This document shows positions 10,931-23,300 of a stretch of 64,000 nucleotides of DNA, in pieces. Position numbers and translations under genes: made by a program. The notes below the pieces were generated by a model, which had not been told where the DNA came from, made no database searches, and was given only the letters and a program-made list of their open reading frames with translations. Source of the DNA: Entoloma clypeatum (Eukaryota > Basidiomycota > Agaricomycetes > Agaricales > Entolomataceae); contig OY751494.1 of assembly GCA_963565915.1 (NCBI GenBank), positions 558,001-622,000 of the forward strand. The letters run 5' to 3'. Each line of letters starts with the position of its first letter. Within the stretch, counting starts at the first letter, position 1.

Positions 10931-12417
10931 AGCTTAGCTCGACAAAGATGGGTAGAGGATGACATTGACATGGGCGTCACGGTGAACAGCCGGGGCATCT
11001 TCCCTCGTGCATGTAGTCGGATGGTTGGGTACTTCCCCGTAAGCATGTATGTCCACCTTCAGCAGATGTTCTTGAGTCCGCTTCGCAATCTTGTTCAAAG
11101 GGACGTTCGCGATGTACTTTTGTCTGGCTCACATTATCACCATCAGGCGTGCGTCATACAAGTCGATCAGCAGGCTCGCGTGTCAACCAAAGAAACGATC
11201 TAGTCCCAATTTTTCCGAACACTGCGCCCCGGGGATTCAACTCATCCTAATACCACAGGGAAGAGGTCCGCATCTCAACATATGGCATGTAGCGGCCTCT
11301 GTTTCTTTTTTTTACGGCCCTCGAATCGAAACAATCTTTCCAAAAAAAAACGAAACTGGACTGCCGAGTCGTTATAAGTAATACAAAAAAATTGTCAACA
11401 TCGGAGACTAACGACGGGAACTTGAAGGCCTGCGTGGAAACTTTCCGTTACAGATAGTACGCTCTCGGGAAACCTGCTTCAAAACTTGGAAACCCTGTTC
11501 TCAGGGTCGAAATCAAACAGGCATATGTCCAATATGCTGAATCCGCCGTGCACCGGACTGCGAAGAATCGCTAGCGCTGAAGTTCATGCCAGTCAGCGAG
11601 GCTGTCGTCGAGACAACTTACATATCCGACCCTCCCCGACGTGGGCTGAATATATATATAACCGACGACTCGGAACGAGTCTACTATCAAAGAAAAAGAA
11701 GAGAATCTGACGCATCTACTTCAAGTTGCTTGGCTCTCTTTTTGACGACGCGGTTCCGGGCCGCGGCCGAGGTCAAAGAAGAAATAGAAAACCAGAACGA
11801 TCCAAAGAACGATCCCAGTACGTACCCAAAGCTTCGACACCGTCTTCCTCCCCCCCCCCCCCCCCCCCCCGGCTGACGCGTCGACTCAGCGTGGGGAGTC
11901 AGTCTTCAAGGAAGGTTTTTTATTATTATACATACAGTCAAGTAATGGGCTATGATGAAAATGCGTAGGGTACTATGAATGAGGGGGGGAAGGGTCAAGT
12001 CGGAGTCACCAGGCCATGCAAAGTAGCCTACTAGAGGAAAAGCAAGGAAACACGACTCAGAGCCGATGCTTGGACTGTTAATGAAGGTAACCAACTGCTA
12101 CTATTTGGAACCAATCGATGCACTTGGGTTGTTGACAGGAATACCAAGCGCCTGAAGGCAAGGACGATAAGGACTCTTTCATAACTAGCTGGAAACGAGT
12201 CACATAATTATCCTGTTGACGAGAATCAAAGAGCTTATCGTGCGGCCGCATTGAAGGCCGTATCTCAAGGTCTTTATATCGACAACGCTCCGAGTCTCAA
12301 GTCAACTCAGAATCAAGGGGGAACCGAAGCAATGGTATATAAACGAAGATGCAGAGGAACAGGACAGGCTAGTATGGATCGTAGAAAAGAAGTTTAAAGA
12401 GTAGGACAGACTTATAA
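10931..12417. other. Intergenic region with a 21-base poly-C tract
   Basis: No gene is supported in this 1.5-kb stretch. It contains an uninterrupted run of C at about 11850-11870, a TATATATATAACC stretch near 11654, and short A/T runs. The last part is the 3' flank of the gene that ends at 12418. Confidence 0.5.
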
Positions 12418-13546
12418 TCAACGACGGATGGGAGGCCCGAAAGGCGGACCGAGAGGCGGACCAGGGGGGCCGGGGGGAGGGGGAGGAGGACTATTACGAG
12501 GTTTACCATTGTCGCTGCCCCTACCTCCGTCGCCTCCGGTGCCGCCAATTCCCTCAGGACCAGGAATAATGCCCCCAATAATGACGGGTCCTAGCCCCGC
12601 CGGCATTGCCTGGGGATCGAAGTAACCCGCGCCACCGTCACCACCAGCTCCTCCCTTGCCGTTCTTCTTGTGCTTCTTGTGGTGGTTGTATCCCTTCTCG
12701 TACCACTCCCCGTCGTAGTCGTGCTTCTTCTTGTCCCCTCCATAACCGTGCTTCTCCTCGCCATAGTACTCCTCCCCACCGTAGCTGTGCTTCTTGTCCG
12801 CTCCGTAGCCGTGCTTTCCTTCACCATGGTACCCCTCCCCATCGTAGTGGTGCTTCTTGTCCCCTCCATAGCCGTGCTTCATCTCACCATAGTAGCCCTC
12901 CCCGTCGTAGTCGTGCTTCCTGTCCCCTCCGTAGCCATGCTTCTCTTTGCCGTAGTATCCCTCCCCGCCGTAATCGTGCTTCTTCTCCTTGCCCTCGCCG
13001 TACATTCCTTGCCCGTACTCGTCCCTCTTGTAGATGGGCTCAGGGCCGTAATCGTTCTTCAGGTCGCCCCAAACGCCTTTCCCGCCTTTCCCACCATGTC
13101 CACCGTCGCCGCCCTTGCCCTTGCCCTTGTAATCGTCCCCAGCATCACCACCCCTGCCACCGGCGCCTCCGATTCCGTGGCCGGGAGGAGTGAGAAGAGG
13201 GAGGCCGGGTCCGGGTCCGGGTCCGGGTCCGGGTCCTTGTCTGCGGTGGTGCTGGTGTCCGTGGCCCCAGCCTTTTCCGTCTGCGAAGGCGAATGGTCAG
13301 TCAAAAAGTGCGCTTTCGCAAGGGCGGGATTGCGTACGGTGTTTGCCAAATCCTCCGCGGCCGTGGCCATGACCATGGCCATGTTTGTGGAAGACGGCCT
13401 AGAGAACGGACAGGGTGACGTTAGGCGGCGTCGTATATGACGGTGAAGAGCTGACTTACGGCGTCGCGGGGGACGACGAGGGGACCCGCCAAGGCAGAGG
13501 TCGCGATGAGGAGGACGAGAGGAAGAAGTTTGGCGAGAGAAGGCAT
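12418..13546 (-). CDS. Secreted Lys/His/Gly/Tyr repeat protein with proline tail (cluster member 4)
   Basis: Three exons: 13546-13460, 13398-13338 and 13280-12418; introns of 61 and 57 nt in phases 0 and 1; 336 aa. The signal peptide is MPSLAKLLPLVLLIATSALA. Exon 2 is His/Gly-rich (HKHGHGHGHGRG). Exon 3 opens with GPGPGPGPG, encoded by a perfect hexamer repeat near 13205-13232. After the dibasic site IYKRDEYG come about six imperfect repeats of the form KHGYGGDKKHDYDGEGYYGE. The chain closes with a Pro-rich tail (PPPPPPGPPGPPLGPP). Dense His and acidic residues could bind metal ions or polysaccharide, which is inference only. The intron phases match the large repeat genes at 18664 and 38328, supporting common descent. 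Confidence 0.8.
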
Positions 13547-13647
13547 TATGAAAGTAAAAGAGTGTGGTTATAAGAGAGTGTGAGGATTGTAGTTGAGATG
13601 TGATGAAGGTCCCAGAGGATGGAGAAAAGTGGAGGGTTTCTCGCGGC

Positions 13648-13740
13648 TTTTATATCCCAGGATTTCGAGTCTGACGCCGAGGCTGACAAGGTTAAATTTA
13701 GACATGGCGGGGTGATATCGAGAAAAAATTGAGACACGCC
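13648..13740 (-). promoter_or_regulatory. Promoter of cluster member 4
   Basis: TATAAAA at 13654-13648, about 100 bp upstream of the ATG. Then CTTGTCAGCCTCGGCGTCAG around 13690-13671, then GGCGTGTCTCAATTTTTTCT plus CGAT at 13740-13717. All three elements recur in the same order upstream of the plus-strand gene at 38328. Confidence 0.6.
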
Positions 13741-14401
13741 AAGTGCCCAGAACATTATTCTCGATACAACCACTGTCGCGAAACGTAAGCTGGTCAGTGC
13801 GGCAAAAACAACTTGATACGCACTGGGGATGCAGTTTATCGTCTAGATGTCTATGGTGGAACGAGAACAGTTCACTCAAACTCGATTATGTAATTATCAC
13901 TTGTTCCCGCATTGCTACCAACACCAACGACAAGTCGTCGATAAAACAAAACCTCCCACAAATCTTGCTACAAATTTTCCAGTACCTCCGAGGAATTCAC
14001 TGGCAATGAGAGGTTCCTGGTTCGCTAACAGAAGGAAATATCGGAACCACCTTCCTAAGCAATACACTTCATTGGCGCTAGCTTGGCTCGTTGGGTAGAA
14101 AGGAACGTGCAAAATCAAATACTGGCGTATCCGGTCGTTGTGGTGGAATCATACACTAGTAAGTAAACACAAAACGCAGAATTAGCGGAAGAATCACCAC
14201 TCATCGATTTCTTCAGCAACGGGTTTGGAAACTTCGTCCTCTCTCTTGGAACAAAGGTGCTGGTTAACACCGAGCGCACGAAGGCACTGTAGGGCGCCTT
14301 CACTCTACGAAGCTTGTCCCCAACTCTAAAAGTTGATGCATTTTTCCGTACAATGTCACGGAAACAGGCCATCGATCAGAAGAAATAGATACAATAGTTC
14401 A

Positions 14402-15487
14402 TCACTCGTTGATTGCCCCTAGTAATCGAAGCGGGCCAGCACCACCTCCCCCACCAGCGTCTGAGTCTCTCCCCTTATACACACCATCACCACCATCACC
14501 ACCGGCACCTCCGTCCCCAACGCCAGCCTCATGAAGGTCGTGCCCCGAGTGATACCTTACACCTTCCTTCCGCCTGTGGCCGGGTCCACCGCCGTACGTG
14601 CGTCCAGGTTGGTTCTTGCCAGATCCACGTCTACGATATGCCTGGTGTGTACGGCATTAACGATGAGCGACCGTATAATTTGAAAGGACCTACCATCGCT
14701 CTGGTCGAGGAAACCGACGACGTGGGCGTCGCACTCGCTGTCGGGACGGGACCTTTCCCATGATGATCCTCCACGACGACGTCATTGCCGGTGTACCCAT
14801 AGCTCATATGAACCGGCAGGTATTCGTCTCGCTTATAGTGGACTTCGTGATGACCCTCGTCCCGTTCCTCATCCCTGGCATCGTCCTCCTCTTCCCCCTC
14901 GTACGCGTAGAAGCGTTTCCCATTGCGTCCACCTTTACCAAATGCAACGACCTCCCCCTGTCCATTGCCCGCCTCTGGAAAAAACCCCGGGATTTTCCTG
15001 CGCTCGCGTTGTCTTCCATCCGCCCCGCCCTTATGCGTCGCCCCACCCCACGCTCGGGTATCCGCCCCATCCCTAGCACCCCCACCCGTCGCAGCATGGC
15101 GTTCGATACAACCTCCGAGTCCGAAAATTTCCACATCTGTCCCATGCGAATCACACCACCCCCGTCCGGACTCAAGGCATTTCTGTCGTCGACGACTCGT
15201 TCAGTTTTTGAAAACGTGCCGGAGCAGAACGAGCAAAGCTTACTTCAAGGAGGCAGTGGTCGTCACTCTCTACAAAGGCGTATAGATCCATTTCGTCGCA
15301 TATGTATTGAACGAGACAAGGGCAGTGGTCGTAGTCCTGGAACGCAACGCAAGGTTGATTTAATTGACAGAAGGAATGACAGCCAAACATTGAATAGTGT
15401 GACGCTTACGCTGTCATGATGGAAGTTCTTCGGCCTTGCGAGGGTAGAACAGATGGCGAAAAGGACGATAGAGAGTGCTTTTTTCAT
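14402..15487 (-). CDS. Secreted Cys-domain plus Gly-rich protein (cluster member 5)
   Basis: Four exons, all phase 0: 15487-15410, 15336-15244, 15182-14694, 14641-14402; 299 aa. The leader is MKKALSIVLFAICSTLA. The first 60 mature residues carry seven cysteines: DHCPC, YICDE, DHCLL, EKCLE, GWCDS, GGCIER. This resembles a small disulfide-bonded module that I cannot assign to a family. Exon boundaries fall between cysteines. The rest is Gly-rich, then acidic (YEGEEEDDARDEERDEG), then the dibasic site HYKRDEYL, then Gly-rich again (GDGGAGGDGGDG). This is the only cluster member with a likely folded domain. It may be the founding or specialised form; its function is unknown. Confidence 0.75.
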
Positions 15488-15598
15488 GAGGATAGCTTGT
15501 ACGAAACGAGGGTTGTGTGGGAGAAATGGGGGGCGTTCGTCAAGGACGTGGAAGATGAAGACAGGCGGGGAGAAGGAAAAGAGGAGAGGGCAGGGCGG

Positions 15599-15660
15599 TA
15601 TTTATGGGCGGGTGTTGCTGAGGCTGACATTGAGGCTGCGTCCTATACGCGGAGGCTGAC
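15599..15660 (-). promoter_or_regulatory. Promoter of cluster member 5
   Basis: A weak TATA-like CATAAATA at about 15606-15599. Upstream, TGTCAGCCTC occurs at about 15630-15619 and again as GGTCAGCCTC near 15661-15651. The GGCATGTCTCA word was not found here. Confidence 0.45.
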
Positions 15661-16232
15661 CGATGGGTTGAAGACAGGCGATAGCCTGGAATGCCCATCG
15701 TAGGAGAAAAAGTTCAAGCAGACCTCGCCGAATTTTACAGATGGCACTGGCAGAAACCCAGATGAATGAAGAACTTGAAATGAATTCAAGGCAATGCCCA
15801 CCCACCCAAGGAGTCCTTTACGTCAACGTGACATCGATCATTTTGATACGCTACTAGTATTCCGAGTCAGCGACAGCCTATCGCATATTGTAGAGGAGAA
15901 GGTGCGAGCCTCAACAAGCATCTTCATGGGATCATCGTACTTTTTTTTAGTTTCTGAAACATCCAAGTAACAGGAAAAAGAGATGTGCCAAAGCGCGGGG
16001 GCCATGTTGAGCGCGAGCATTGGCGTACGACAGGACTGTTGCGTTGAATTTATCGTGCCATGATTATTTATCATTTGCATAGGCCAAATTAGAAATTCAT
16101 TGGACCTGGAAGATATGACGACTCGTACGAAGAATCAATAAATAAAATGAAAGAAAAAAAAACATAATTTACATAAAAAGTGTGGCCGATATAGCAAAAT
16201 GGCAGACTCGGAGTTACCCAGACCGTAGAGCA

Positions 16233-18664
16233 CTAGTCAAGTGCTTCTAAAGTAGGGAAGCTCTCATGGAACGTGAACGAATAAGTCTCTCCCGTCCCGA
16301 AACCCCACATCTCACGCTTATGGAGCTCACGATCCTCATGTTCCTCAGAGTCCTTGCGCAAGTCTTCGCGATGCTTAAACTCCTCATGGCGATCCTTCTC
16401 CTCATAGTGCCTAATCTTATCATGCTTCTTCTCGTCATGGTGGCGCTCCTCCTCCTTATACCTAGCAGCCTCCCGGAACTTGAAATCGTCATGGCGGTAA
16501 AAGTCGTCGTGCTCGCGGTGCTTCTCGTCCTTGCGGTACTTGAACTCGCCTTTCCTGACCTTGTCCTCGCGGTTGAAACGCTCCAGCTCGAAATCTTTGC
16601 CGCCATATCCGTAGTCGTACCCATGGCCATCCCTGCGGTAGACATGTTTGCCGTAGCCGTCGCCGCGGTGGCCATAGCCGTCATAACCACCTTGACCGTA
16701 GTAACCCTCCCCGCCGTAGCCGTGACGGCGCTTGTCCTGCTCGTCTTCGTGGAAATCATGCTTGCGGCGGAAATCCTCGCGCTCCTTCTTGTCCTCGCGA
16801 TGCTTGAACTCGTCACGGTGCCTCCTCTCGTCACGGTGGCGCTCCTCCTCCTTGTACTTGGCCGCCTCGCGGAACTTGAAGTCGTCATGGCGGTCAAAGC
16901 CCTCGTGCTCATGGTGCTTCTCGTCATTGCGATGCTTGAACTCGTCCTTCTTGTACTTGTCCCTATGATCCGAATGTTCCTGTTCAAAGTCCTCCCATCC
17001 GTAGCCACCATAGCCGCCATCGCGGCGGTAGACTGTCTTGCCATTGGGATGACCACCACCATAACCATTGAACCCTTCACCGCTAAACCCATAATCGCCA
17101 TGCCCATCGTATCCTTTGCCGGACCTTTCTCGGGAGCTGTACCGGAGGCCATTCTCGTCCTTGAACACATCCTCCTGGCTCTCGTCCCTGCGGTAGATCC
17201 TCTTGCCATAGTGCACGCCACCATATCCACCAGAGCCTCTGTGCCACTCGTCTCCGTGGCCATAATCGCCATACCCGCCGAGGTCGCGATCGCCGTACCC
17301 ACCACGACCGTATCCACGATAATCATGGCGATCCTTGTGCTTGTGCTCATCGTCCTTGTGGAGGTCATCGCGGTGCTTGAATTCCTCGTTTTTCTTGTCG
17401 TCCTCCTTGTGGCGGAACCTGTCATGCTTCTTCTTCTCGTCGTGATGTTTCTCCTCCTCTTTGAACTTGGCGGCCTCTTTGAACTTGAAGTGATCGTGGC
17501 GGTGAAAGTCGTCGTGCTCGTGGGATTCCTTGTCTTCGTGATGCTTGAACTCATCCTTCTTATCCTTGTCCTCGTGGTGGATGCGATCGCGCTCGGAGTC
17601 TTTGCGTCCGAATCGTTCAAGGTGGTCGCGACGGTAAACCTTGCCGGCGTAGCCATCGCCGCCGCCAACAGTCGCGTTAGTCGCAACAGGCCCTCCGGAG
17701 CCTTCGCCGCCGCCGATCGTGGTATTGCCTCCAGCACCGTTCCTGGAATTGTCCGCGAAGAAGCCGCTCCCGAGGTTGTAGCCATCGCCCTTGAAGCTTT
17801 CGCCATAGCCGTCGCTCTTGAAGCTACCCCAGGAACCCCATGGACCCCATGGACCGTCACCCCTGAACCCACGGACCTTGTGCTCCTCATCCTTACGGAC
17901 GTCGTCCTTGCGGCGGAAGTCGTCATGGTACAGCGTCTCCCGGTGGTGCGTGAACTTGTCATGGTGCTTCTTCTCGTCGTGGTTCTCAAAGACTTCTTTG
18001 AACTTGGCGGCCTCGCGGAACTTGAAGTCGTCGTGGCGGTGGAAATCGTCGTGCTCGTGGTTCTCTCTGTCGTCGCGGTGCTTCATCTCATCCTTCTTGG
18101 TAGCGTCGCCTCGGTGGGTGTGCTCGGAGTCGTGTTCGGAATCGCTGTGATCTCTGCGGTCGTGTTTTTTGCAAACATGCCCTTCGCGTCCGTCACGATT
18201 GTGGTCAGCCTCCTTGTCTTTCTTCTCTCGATGTCTGCATTGCTTCTGTCCGTTATCGTCATGGTTTTTCTTGCCTTGCTTTTCATGATCGCCGTGCTTC
18301 TCGTCATGCTCGTCGTCGTGCGTCGCTTCATACAGCTCGCCATGTTTGTCGTCATACTTATCATCCTTGCGGTCTTCTTTATTGTCGTGGTCATGGTTGG
18401 CACTTTTCCCGACATCTACAAGCGGTACATCAGCATAGTTCAGAATGTGCGAGTCAAACATGATGCGCACCATGTTTCCGTTCGCCGACTTTCTTGTCGC
18501 ATTCTCCGCCTCGAGATATGTCCTAGAAGGAGGAGCGATTAGGCGGGTTTAAATGGGAAAGGCAAAGACAGCGCGCATACGTTCTTACGCGCAACAGCGG
18601 GCCCAGCCATGGCGACGGAAGTAGCAAGGAGAGCCAGCGGGACGAGATGCATGCAGGAGCGCAT
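16233..18664 (-). CDS. Large secreted His/Asp/Lys/Glu repeat protein (cluster member 6)
   Basis: Three exons: 18664-18581 (signal peptide MRSCMHLVPLALLATSVAMA), 18522-18471 and 18415-16233; introns of 58 and 55 nt, phases 0 and 1; 772 aa. Exon 2 encodes DISRGGECDKKVGERKH. The body is made of long repeats built around FHRHDDFKFREAAKFKE and DEKKHHDKF-type segments, interrupted by Gly/Tyr spacers. Four YRRD sites occur (KVYRRDHLE, RIYRRDESQ, TVYRRDGGY, HVYRRDGHG). The repeats are dominated by K, E, D, H and R and should be disordered or single-helix. Whether they bind metal or wall polymers is unknown. Open frames of hundreds of codons in other frames (758 aa on the opposite strand, 580 aa in a shifted frame) arise from repeat composition and lack starts, introns and leader. 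Confidence 0.8.
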
Positions 18665-18763
18665 AAGGAATAATAAAAGAATGTGTGGGGTAAAGAGCGT
18701 GTTGATGTAGATAGAGGGAGGAAGGAACCAGGAGGAATAGGACACGAGCCGTTTTGACAGGCG

Positions 18764-18845
18764 TTTTATAGTCTTGGGTCTTGGGGGGCTGACGACATCG
18801 ACGGAGGATGACACGCACGGGGCCAGATCGGCAAGCTTGAGACGG
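18764..18845 (-). promoter_or_regulatory. Promoter of cluster member 6
   Basis: TATAAAA at 18770-18764, about 100 bp before the ATG; CGTCAGCCCCCC at about 18794-18783; and a degenerate CCGTCTCAAGCTTGCCGATC at 18845-18826. This keeps the TCTCA..CGAT core of the long upstream word. Confidence 0.45.
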
Positions 18846-19945
18846 AATCCTTGGCATTAGCAAAGCGTTCTTTGAGAAAGTTGCGCGTGGTCAACAGACA
18901 TTCAAGTTCGTCACTTGAAGTGGATTACGTACCGTTGCCCTCCAGGGCCCATGATGGTCTATTTTGCTTTTCGGCTTTTGAAATTTGGATTGTCCATGCT
19001 TTGTAAGGTGTGACACGGGTGTTGCACATTGAGCAACTTAAATATTATGTAATACACTAGAGGTATGTGCTACAGTGCTAGTCCCTGAACACTTTTTTAG
19101 CCTTTTTAATGATCTGCTCAGGGGATTAATTAGAAATCAGGCTTAGTATATTATACTATGTATCAGAGTAGGTATGCATGTATGTAGATGATAATAAAGA
19201 TGTGTAGGTAACTTGGTAAGGGGAGTAGGGTTGATGTTACATGTATGGTAGGCTACCTATGCCCTCCCCTGGTGTATATATGCTCATATAATGGTGGGGT
19301 ATGAAGTCCGAGGCATAGGAGGGCAGGGGGAGGTGTTGGGAAGGTGTGAGGATGAGGGGAGGTGGTGGGGAGGGGCGTGAGAGTCCGCCGAGACATTGTT
19401 TGGCATCGTTGGGACTGAATCCAAATGCTGTTGAGGCCGTGGGAGACAGTGGGAACGGGTCCTAGGCATCATTGATGGGAACATCAGCAAACCCTGATTT
19501 TTGCCAGTAGCAAATGGTAGTAAACACACCCAAACTTGTAGTGACCTGTAGTGTTCTGTGGCATGGTAGTACTGTAGTCTGGTAGCATGGTAGCACAGTA
19601 GTGACCTGTAGCAACCTGTCATGATGTAGTAAGTTGTAGCAATATAGGCTTGTATTGCTATAGTGTCCTAGAAAATGAGTAGCACTGTTGCAGCACAGAA
19701 GTTTGCTGTGATATATCATGCACTGCTCACAATGTGTAACAAAAACAAGTTTATATTTATTAAGTATGTTGAACTACTATGGTTGGGTCGTTCTCGTGTC
19801 ATTTTTCATGACGTGCACTGTTTCTCGTGTTGTGCGCCTCCCGCCTCTTGGTGTCCCCTTGTCTGCCACTGTTTCTCGTATCGTGCACCTCCCACCTCCC
19901 ACCTCTTGGTGTCCCAGTGTCTGCCGCTGTTTCTTGTATCATGAG
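18846..19945. other. AT-rich intergenic DNA with short repeats
   Basis: No gene is supported. The sequence is AT-richer than its surroundings, with GTAGT/GTAGC-rich low complexity near 19500-19640. From about 19830 it carries imperfect ~50-60 bp repeats containing CCTCCCGCCTCTTGGTGTCC and CTGCCACTGTTTCTCGTAT. The copia element is inserted in this repeat array, and a further unit resumes at 25735. Confidence 0.5.
19830..19945. repeat. Imperfect ~50-60-bp tandem units interrupted by the copia insertion
   Basis: Two units lie before the element (starting near 19838 and 19884). A third follows it (25735-25785, GCCTCCCGCCTCTCTGTGTC). Each has a CCTCCCGCCTCT opening and a CTGC(C/T)GTTTC-like ending. 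Confidence 0.55.
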
Positions 19946-20254
19946 TGTTGAAGTTCCACCTGGGCGCTAGCCACAGGTGTACTGAGCAACATAGCTACAG
20001 TGGAAGTACTCTACGATACCGCTATGGTCACTTACATGGTTTGGAGGGGTAAGGCTGGTGAGAGCAGTTGAGGCTGGTAAGAGCGATGGAGCTGGTTAAG
20101 AGTCAAGAGACAACTTGCTGATATTGACAGTTTCCTGGTCTTATATACCGTACTACTGTTTGTACCAACCAAACAAGTATGTAATGAAGATATGTAAAGG
20201 TCACGTGATGTAATCTAATCTAATCTAATCTACGTGATGGGAAAAGTTTCAACA
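19946..20254 (-). repeat. 3' LTR of the copia element
   Basis: 309 bp, TGTTGAA..TTCAACA termini. It contains a TATATA core (on the plus strand TTATATACCG) and an internal (TAATC)n run ending TCTACGTGATGG. Relative to the other LTR it differs at CTACGAT/CTATGAT and GAGCGATGG/GAGTGATGG. Confidence 0.95.
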
Positions 20255-20268
20255 CCCCCCCATATTTA
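20255..20268 (-). other. Polypurine tract next to the 3' LTR
   Basis: On the element's coding strand the sequence immediately before the 3' LTR reads CTAAATATGGGGGG. The G-run abutting TGTTGAA is the expected plus-strand priming site. Confidence 0.65.
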
Positions 20269-20330
20269 GTACATACTTCTAAATACATCTTTACTTTTTC
20301 CCACATATATATATAGGTACTCTGTTTCAC

Positions 20331-23300
20331 CTAGTTGTTTATCAATCCGAAGTACGGGATAAACTTGGAAAAGAGGATTTTTCCCAGATTCTTAGTTAAA
20401 AGGTCTGCAGGGTTGTTCACTCCTTCAATGAATTCGACCGTAATTATCCCTTCAGAGACTTTTTCTGTGACGAAGTGGAATCGCACGTCAATGTGCTTGG
20501 ATCGCTTCTCAGTTACAGGGTTGGATGCGATAAAGACGGAGCCGTTGTTGTCTCCGTAGATCGGTACTGATCTGATCTGCATTTCAAGTTCGGCAAGCAT
20601 GCTTCTCAGCCATGTTGCTGTGCGACTGCAGTCTGATAACGCCATATACTCTGCTTCTGTGGAAGAGAGGGTGATGGTCTTTTGCGCCAATGATACCCAT
20701 GTTACTGCTCCAGACGCCAGTGATATGAAGAAGCCAGTGGTAGACCTCCTCGTGTTCTCATCTGACGCCCAGTCGGAGTCTGTGAATGCATAGATTCCTT
20801 TCCCTGAGTCGCCATCATACATGATTGCATAATTTTTTGTCGCCTTCAGATACCTGCAAATGTCCCTAGCCACTTCTAAATGGCGCTTGGTGGGATTTGC
20901 GGAAAACTGTGACATTTTAATCACGGCAAAACAGATGTCTGGCCTCATTCCAATCATCAGATATAGAAGTGATCCGATGACGGATTGGTACTTTGATTGA
21001 AGTTCTGCATTGGGTTCATCTTCGGACATCATGGGTTTGTAGCCCGTAGGAAGTGGGGTATGGGTGGCGTTAGATTCACTCATCCCCATTCGTTCGAGTA
21101 TTTTCTCAAGGTAAGGTACTTGATCGATGAAGATACGTTTCCCGCGTTGCCTTATTTGGATAGAGAGAAATTCTTTTGGTTCCCCATCAGGCACAAGGTG
21201 CCCTAGGTCCCTACATTCCCATGTGGTCATAAAGGCCTTCTTTTTCTCTAGTGTATATTCCTGGTTTGTGCCGAGAAAAGCAGAGTCGTCGACATAGATG
21301 ACGGCGATTACAATTTCCCCGTTGGTACTGTTGTGAATGAACACTCCCGCATTGGAGTGAAGCCGGACAAAGCCGAGCTTTTTCATGGAGGAATCAAGTT
21401 CCCTCCACCAGGCTAATGCGGCCTGCTTAAGTCCATATAGAGCTTTGAATAGTTGGTACACGAGGTGTTCTTTCCCTTTTACTATGTAGCCCTCAGGCTG
21501 TCGCATGTAAATGACTTCACAGAGCGTTCCATAGAGGAAGGCTGATGAGACGTCCAAAAGTGTCATGAACCACCCTTCAAGGGCTGTCAATGCCAGTATT
21601 AGTCGGACGGTTTCATATCTTACGACTGGTGAGAAGATCTGATCAAAGTCGATCCCTTCTACCTGTGAAAAGCCTTTTGCGACAAGGCGTGCTTTCAGAC
21701 GCCCGTCGGATTTTTCGTTATAGACCCATTTGTTCCTTAGAGCTTTCCTCCCTGCAGGCAGGGGTACTAGCTCCGTGATCACCCCGCGGCGTTTGAGCAT
21801 GTCTAGCTCTTTACGTTCAGCCGCATACCAGTCTTCTTTATTTGGAAGAGGGTATATGTCTTTATGGGACATTTCAACGATGCCAACTTGGACTGATATC
21901 GCCTCCATCAGGAGGTCATTCATCCATGCCGTTTGACCGCCCAATCTCCTTCTTCGATCTAATTTTTCAAGATCAGACGCTGGAGTGTCTTTCCCATAGA
22001 TGCTTCCTGGCATCTTCCGAACTCGTCGTTCCCTGATCGGTCGATCTGGTACTTGCTCGGGTTCCGGAGTGGGTACTCGCGGCTCGTCATCAGGCTCACT
22101 GGCAGGCAATTCGTTGTCTGATTCAGGTTGATCCTGTTCAATGGGAACTGGGTTATGAGGTGTTTCGGTGTGACTATCATCATCATTGCTGCCGGGAATG
22201 AGATCCTCAAACTCATCAGCCGGCTCTGGGTTTTCCATTTCTGGGTGGTTTTCTGGCAACGGGTCGATGTGGCATCTAGGGTACTTGCTTTCATCAAAGA
22301 TAGCTTTCCCGCCCATGAAAATCGTGTTAGTCTCAGGATCCATGAAGCGGTATCCTTTGACCCCTGGTTTCGATCCGAGATAAATCATCAATCGGGATCT
22401 TGATTCCAGGGAGTTCCTACATTTCTCCTTTGGGATATATACATATGCCTGACATCCGAATACTCTGACGCTGGACATGTCGGGGATCTCGTTGGTCACC
22501 CTGAAGTAGGGGGTTTTCCATTCAAGACGCTGCATGGGGGTTCTGTTATAGAGAAATGCTGCGTGTTCCAAACAGAATTCCCACCACATGGGCGGTAAGC
22601 ATGCATCGAAGCGCAATGCCTGAGATTTTTCCCATAGTGTTCGATTGATCCTTTCTGCTCTACCATTCTGCTGGTGCTGATATGGGAGCATGACGTCGAT
22701 CAGAATTCCATGATCGGCAAGTACATCCTTGTATTCGTCAAATTCTCCACCTCCATCAACCCGCCATTTTTTAGGGGTGGCAGCGAATTGATTCTGGATC
22801 ATCGCAAGGAATTGTTTCAGCGCCGTGATGGCGCCTGACTTCTTCCTAAGCAAGACGACCCAGACATGGGAAGAAAAATCGTCCAAAAAGGTAAGGAAAT
22901 ATTTGTACTTGTGGTACGATGCCGTGGATATCTGTTTCAGGTCTGAATGAATCAGATCGAAGGGTTTGACAGCCCTGGTCATTGAATTGGGGTATGACTG
23001 ATTCGGCATTTTCCCTTTGAGACACCCTGTGCAGTTTTCCTGTGATTTCTCACGTACTAATGTTTTGGGTACTCCTTTGGTACTGGTGGGAATCTTATTG
23101 AGCGCCTGGTCATTTGGGTGGCCAAGGCGTTTATGCCAGGTTTCAACAGTGATTTCGCTGGAGATTGCATGGATTTGGTCATAGCGTATTTCAGTGTCTA
23201 ACCAATAAATGGTTTGTCCAAGAATGTGAGGCGAGAACTGTATTTTGTTCTGTCCTTTGGAGATGTTAATTTCTCCGCGCATTCCGTCTACTTTGTAACC

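Noticed and set aside
16247..17989. 580-codon frame on the same strand as the repeat gene, Thr/Ser/Arg/Met-rich
   Set aside because: Shifted frame of the repeats without a signal exon; the other frame fits the shared exon phases and leader.
16266..18542. 758-codon open frame opposite the gene at 16233-18664
   Set aside because: Antisense of Lys/Glu/Asp/His repeats reads as Val/Leu/Ala-rich; no leader, no introns and no domain. It is a codon-composition shadow.
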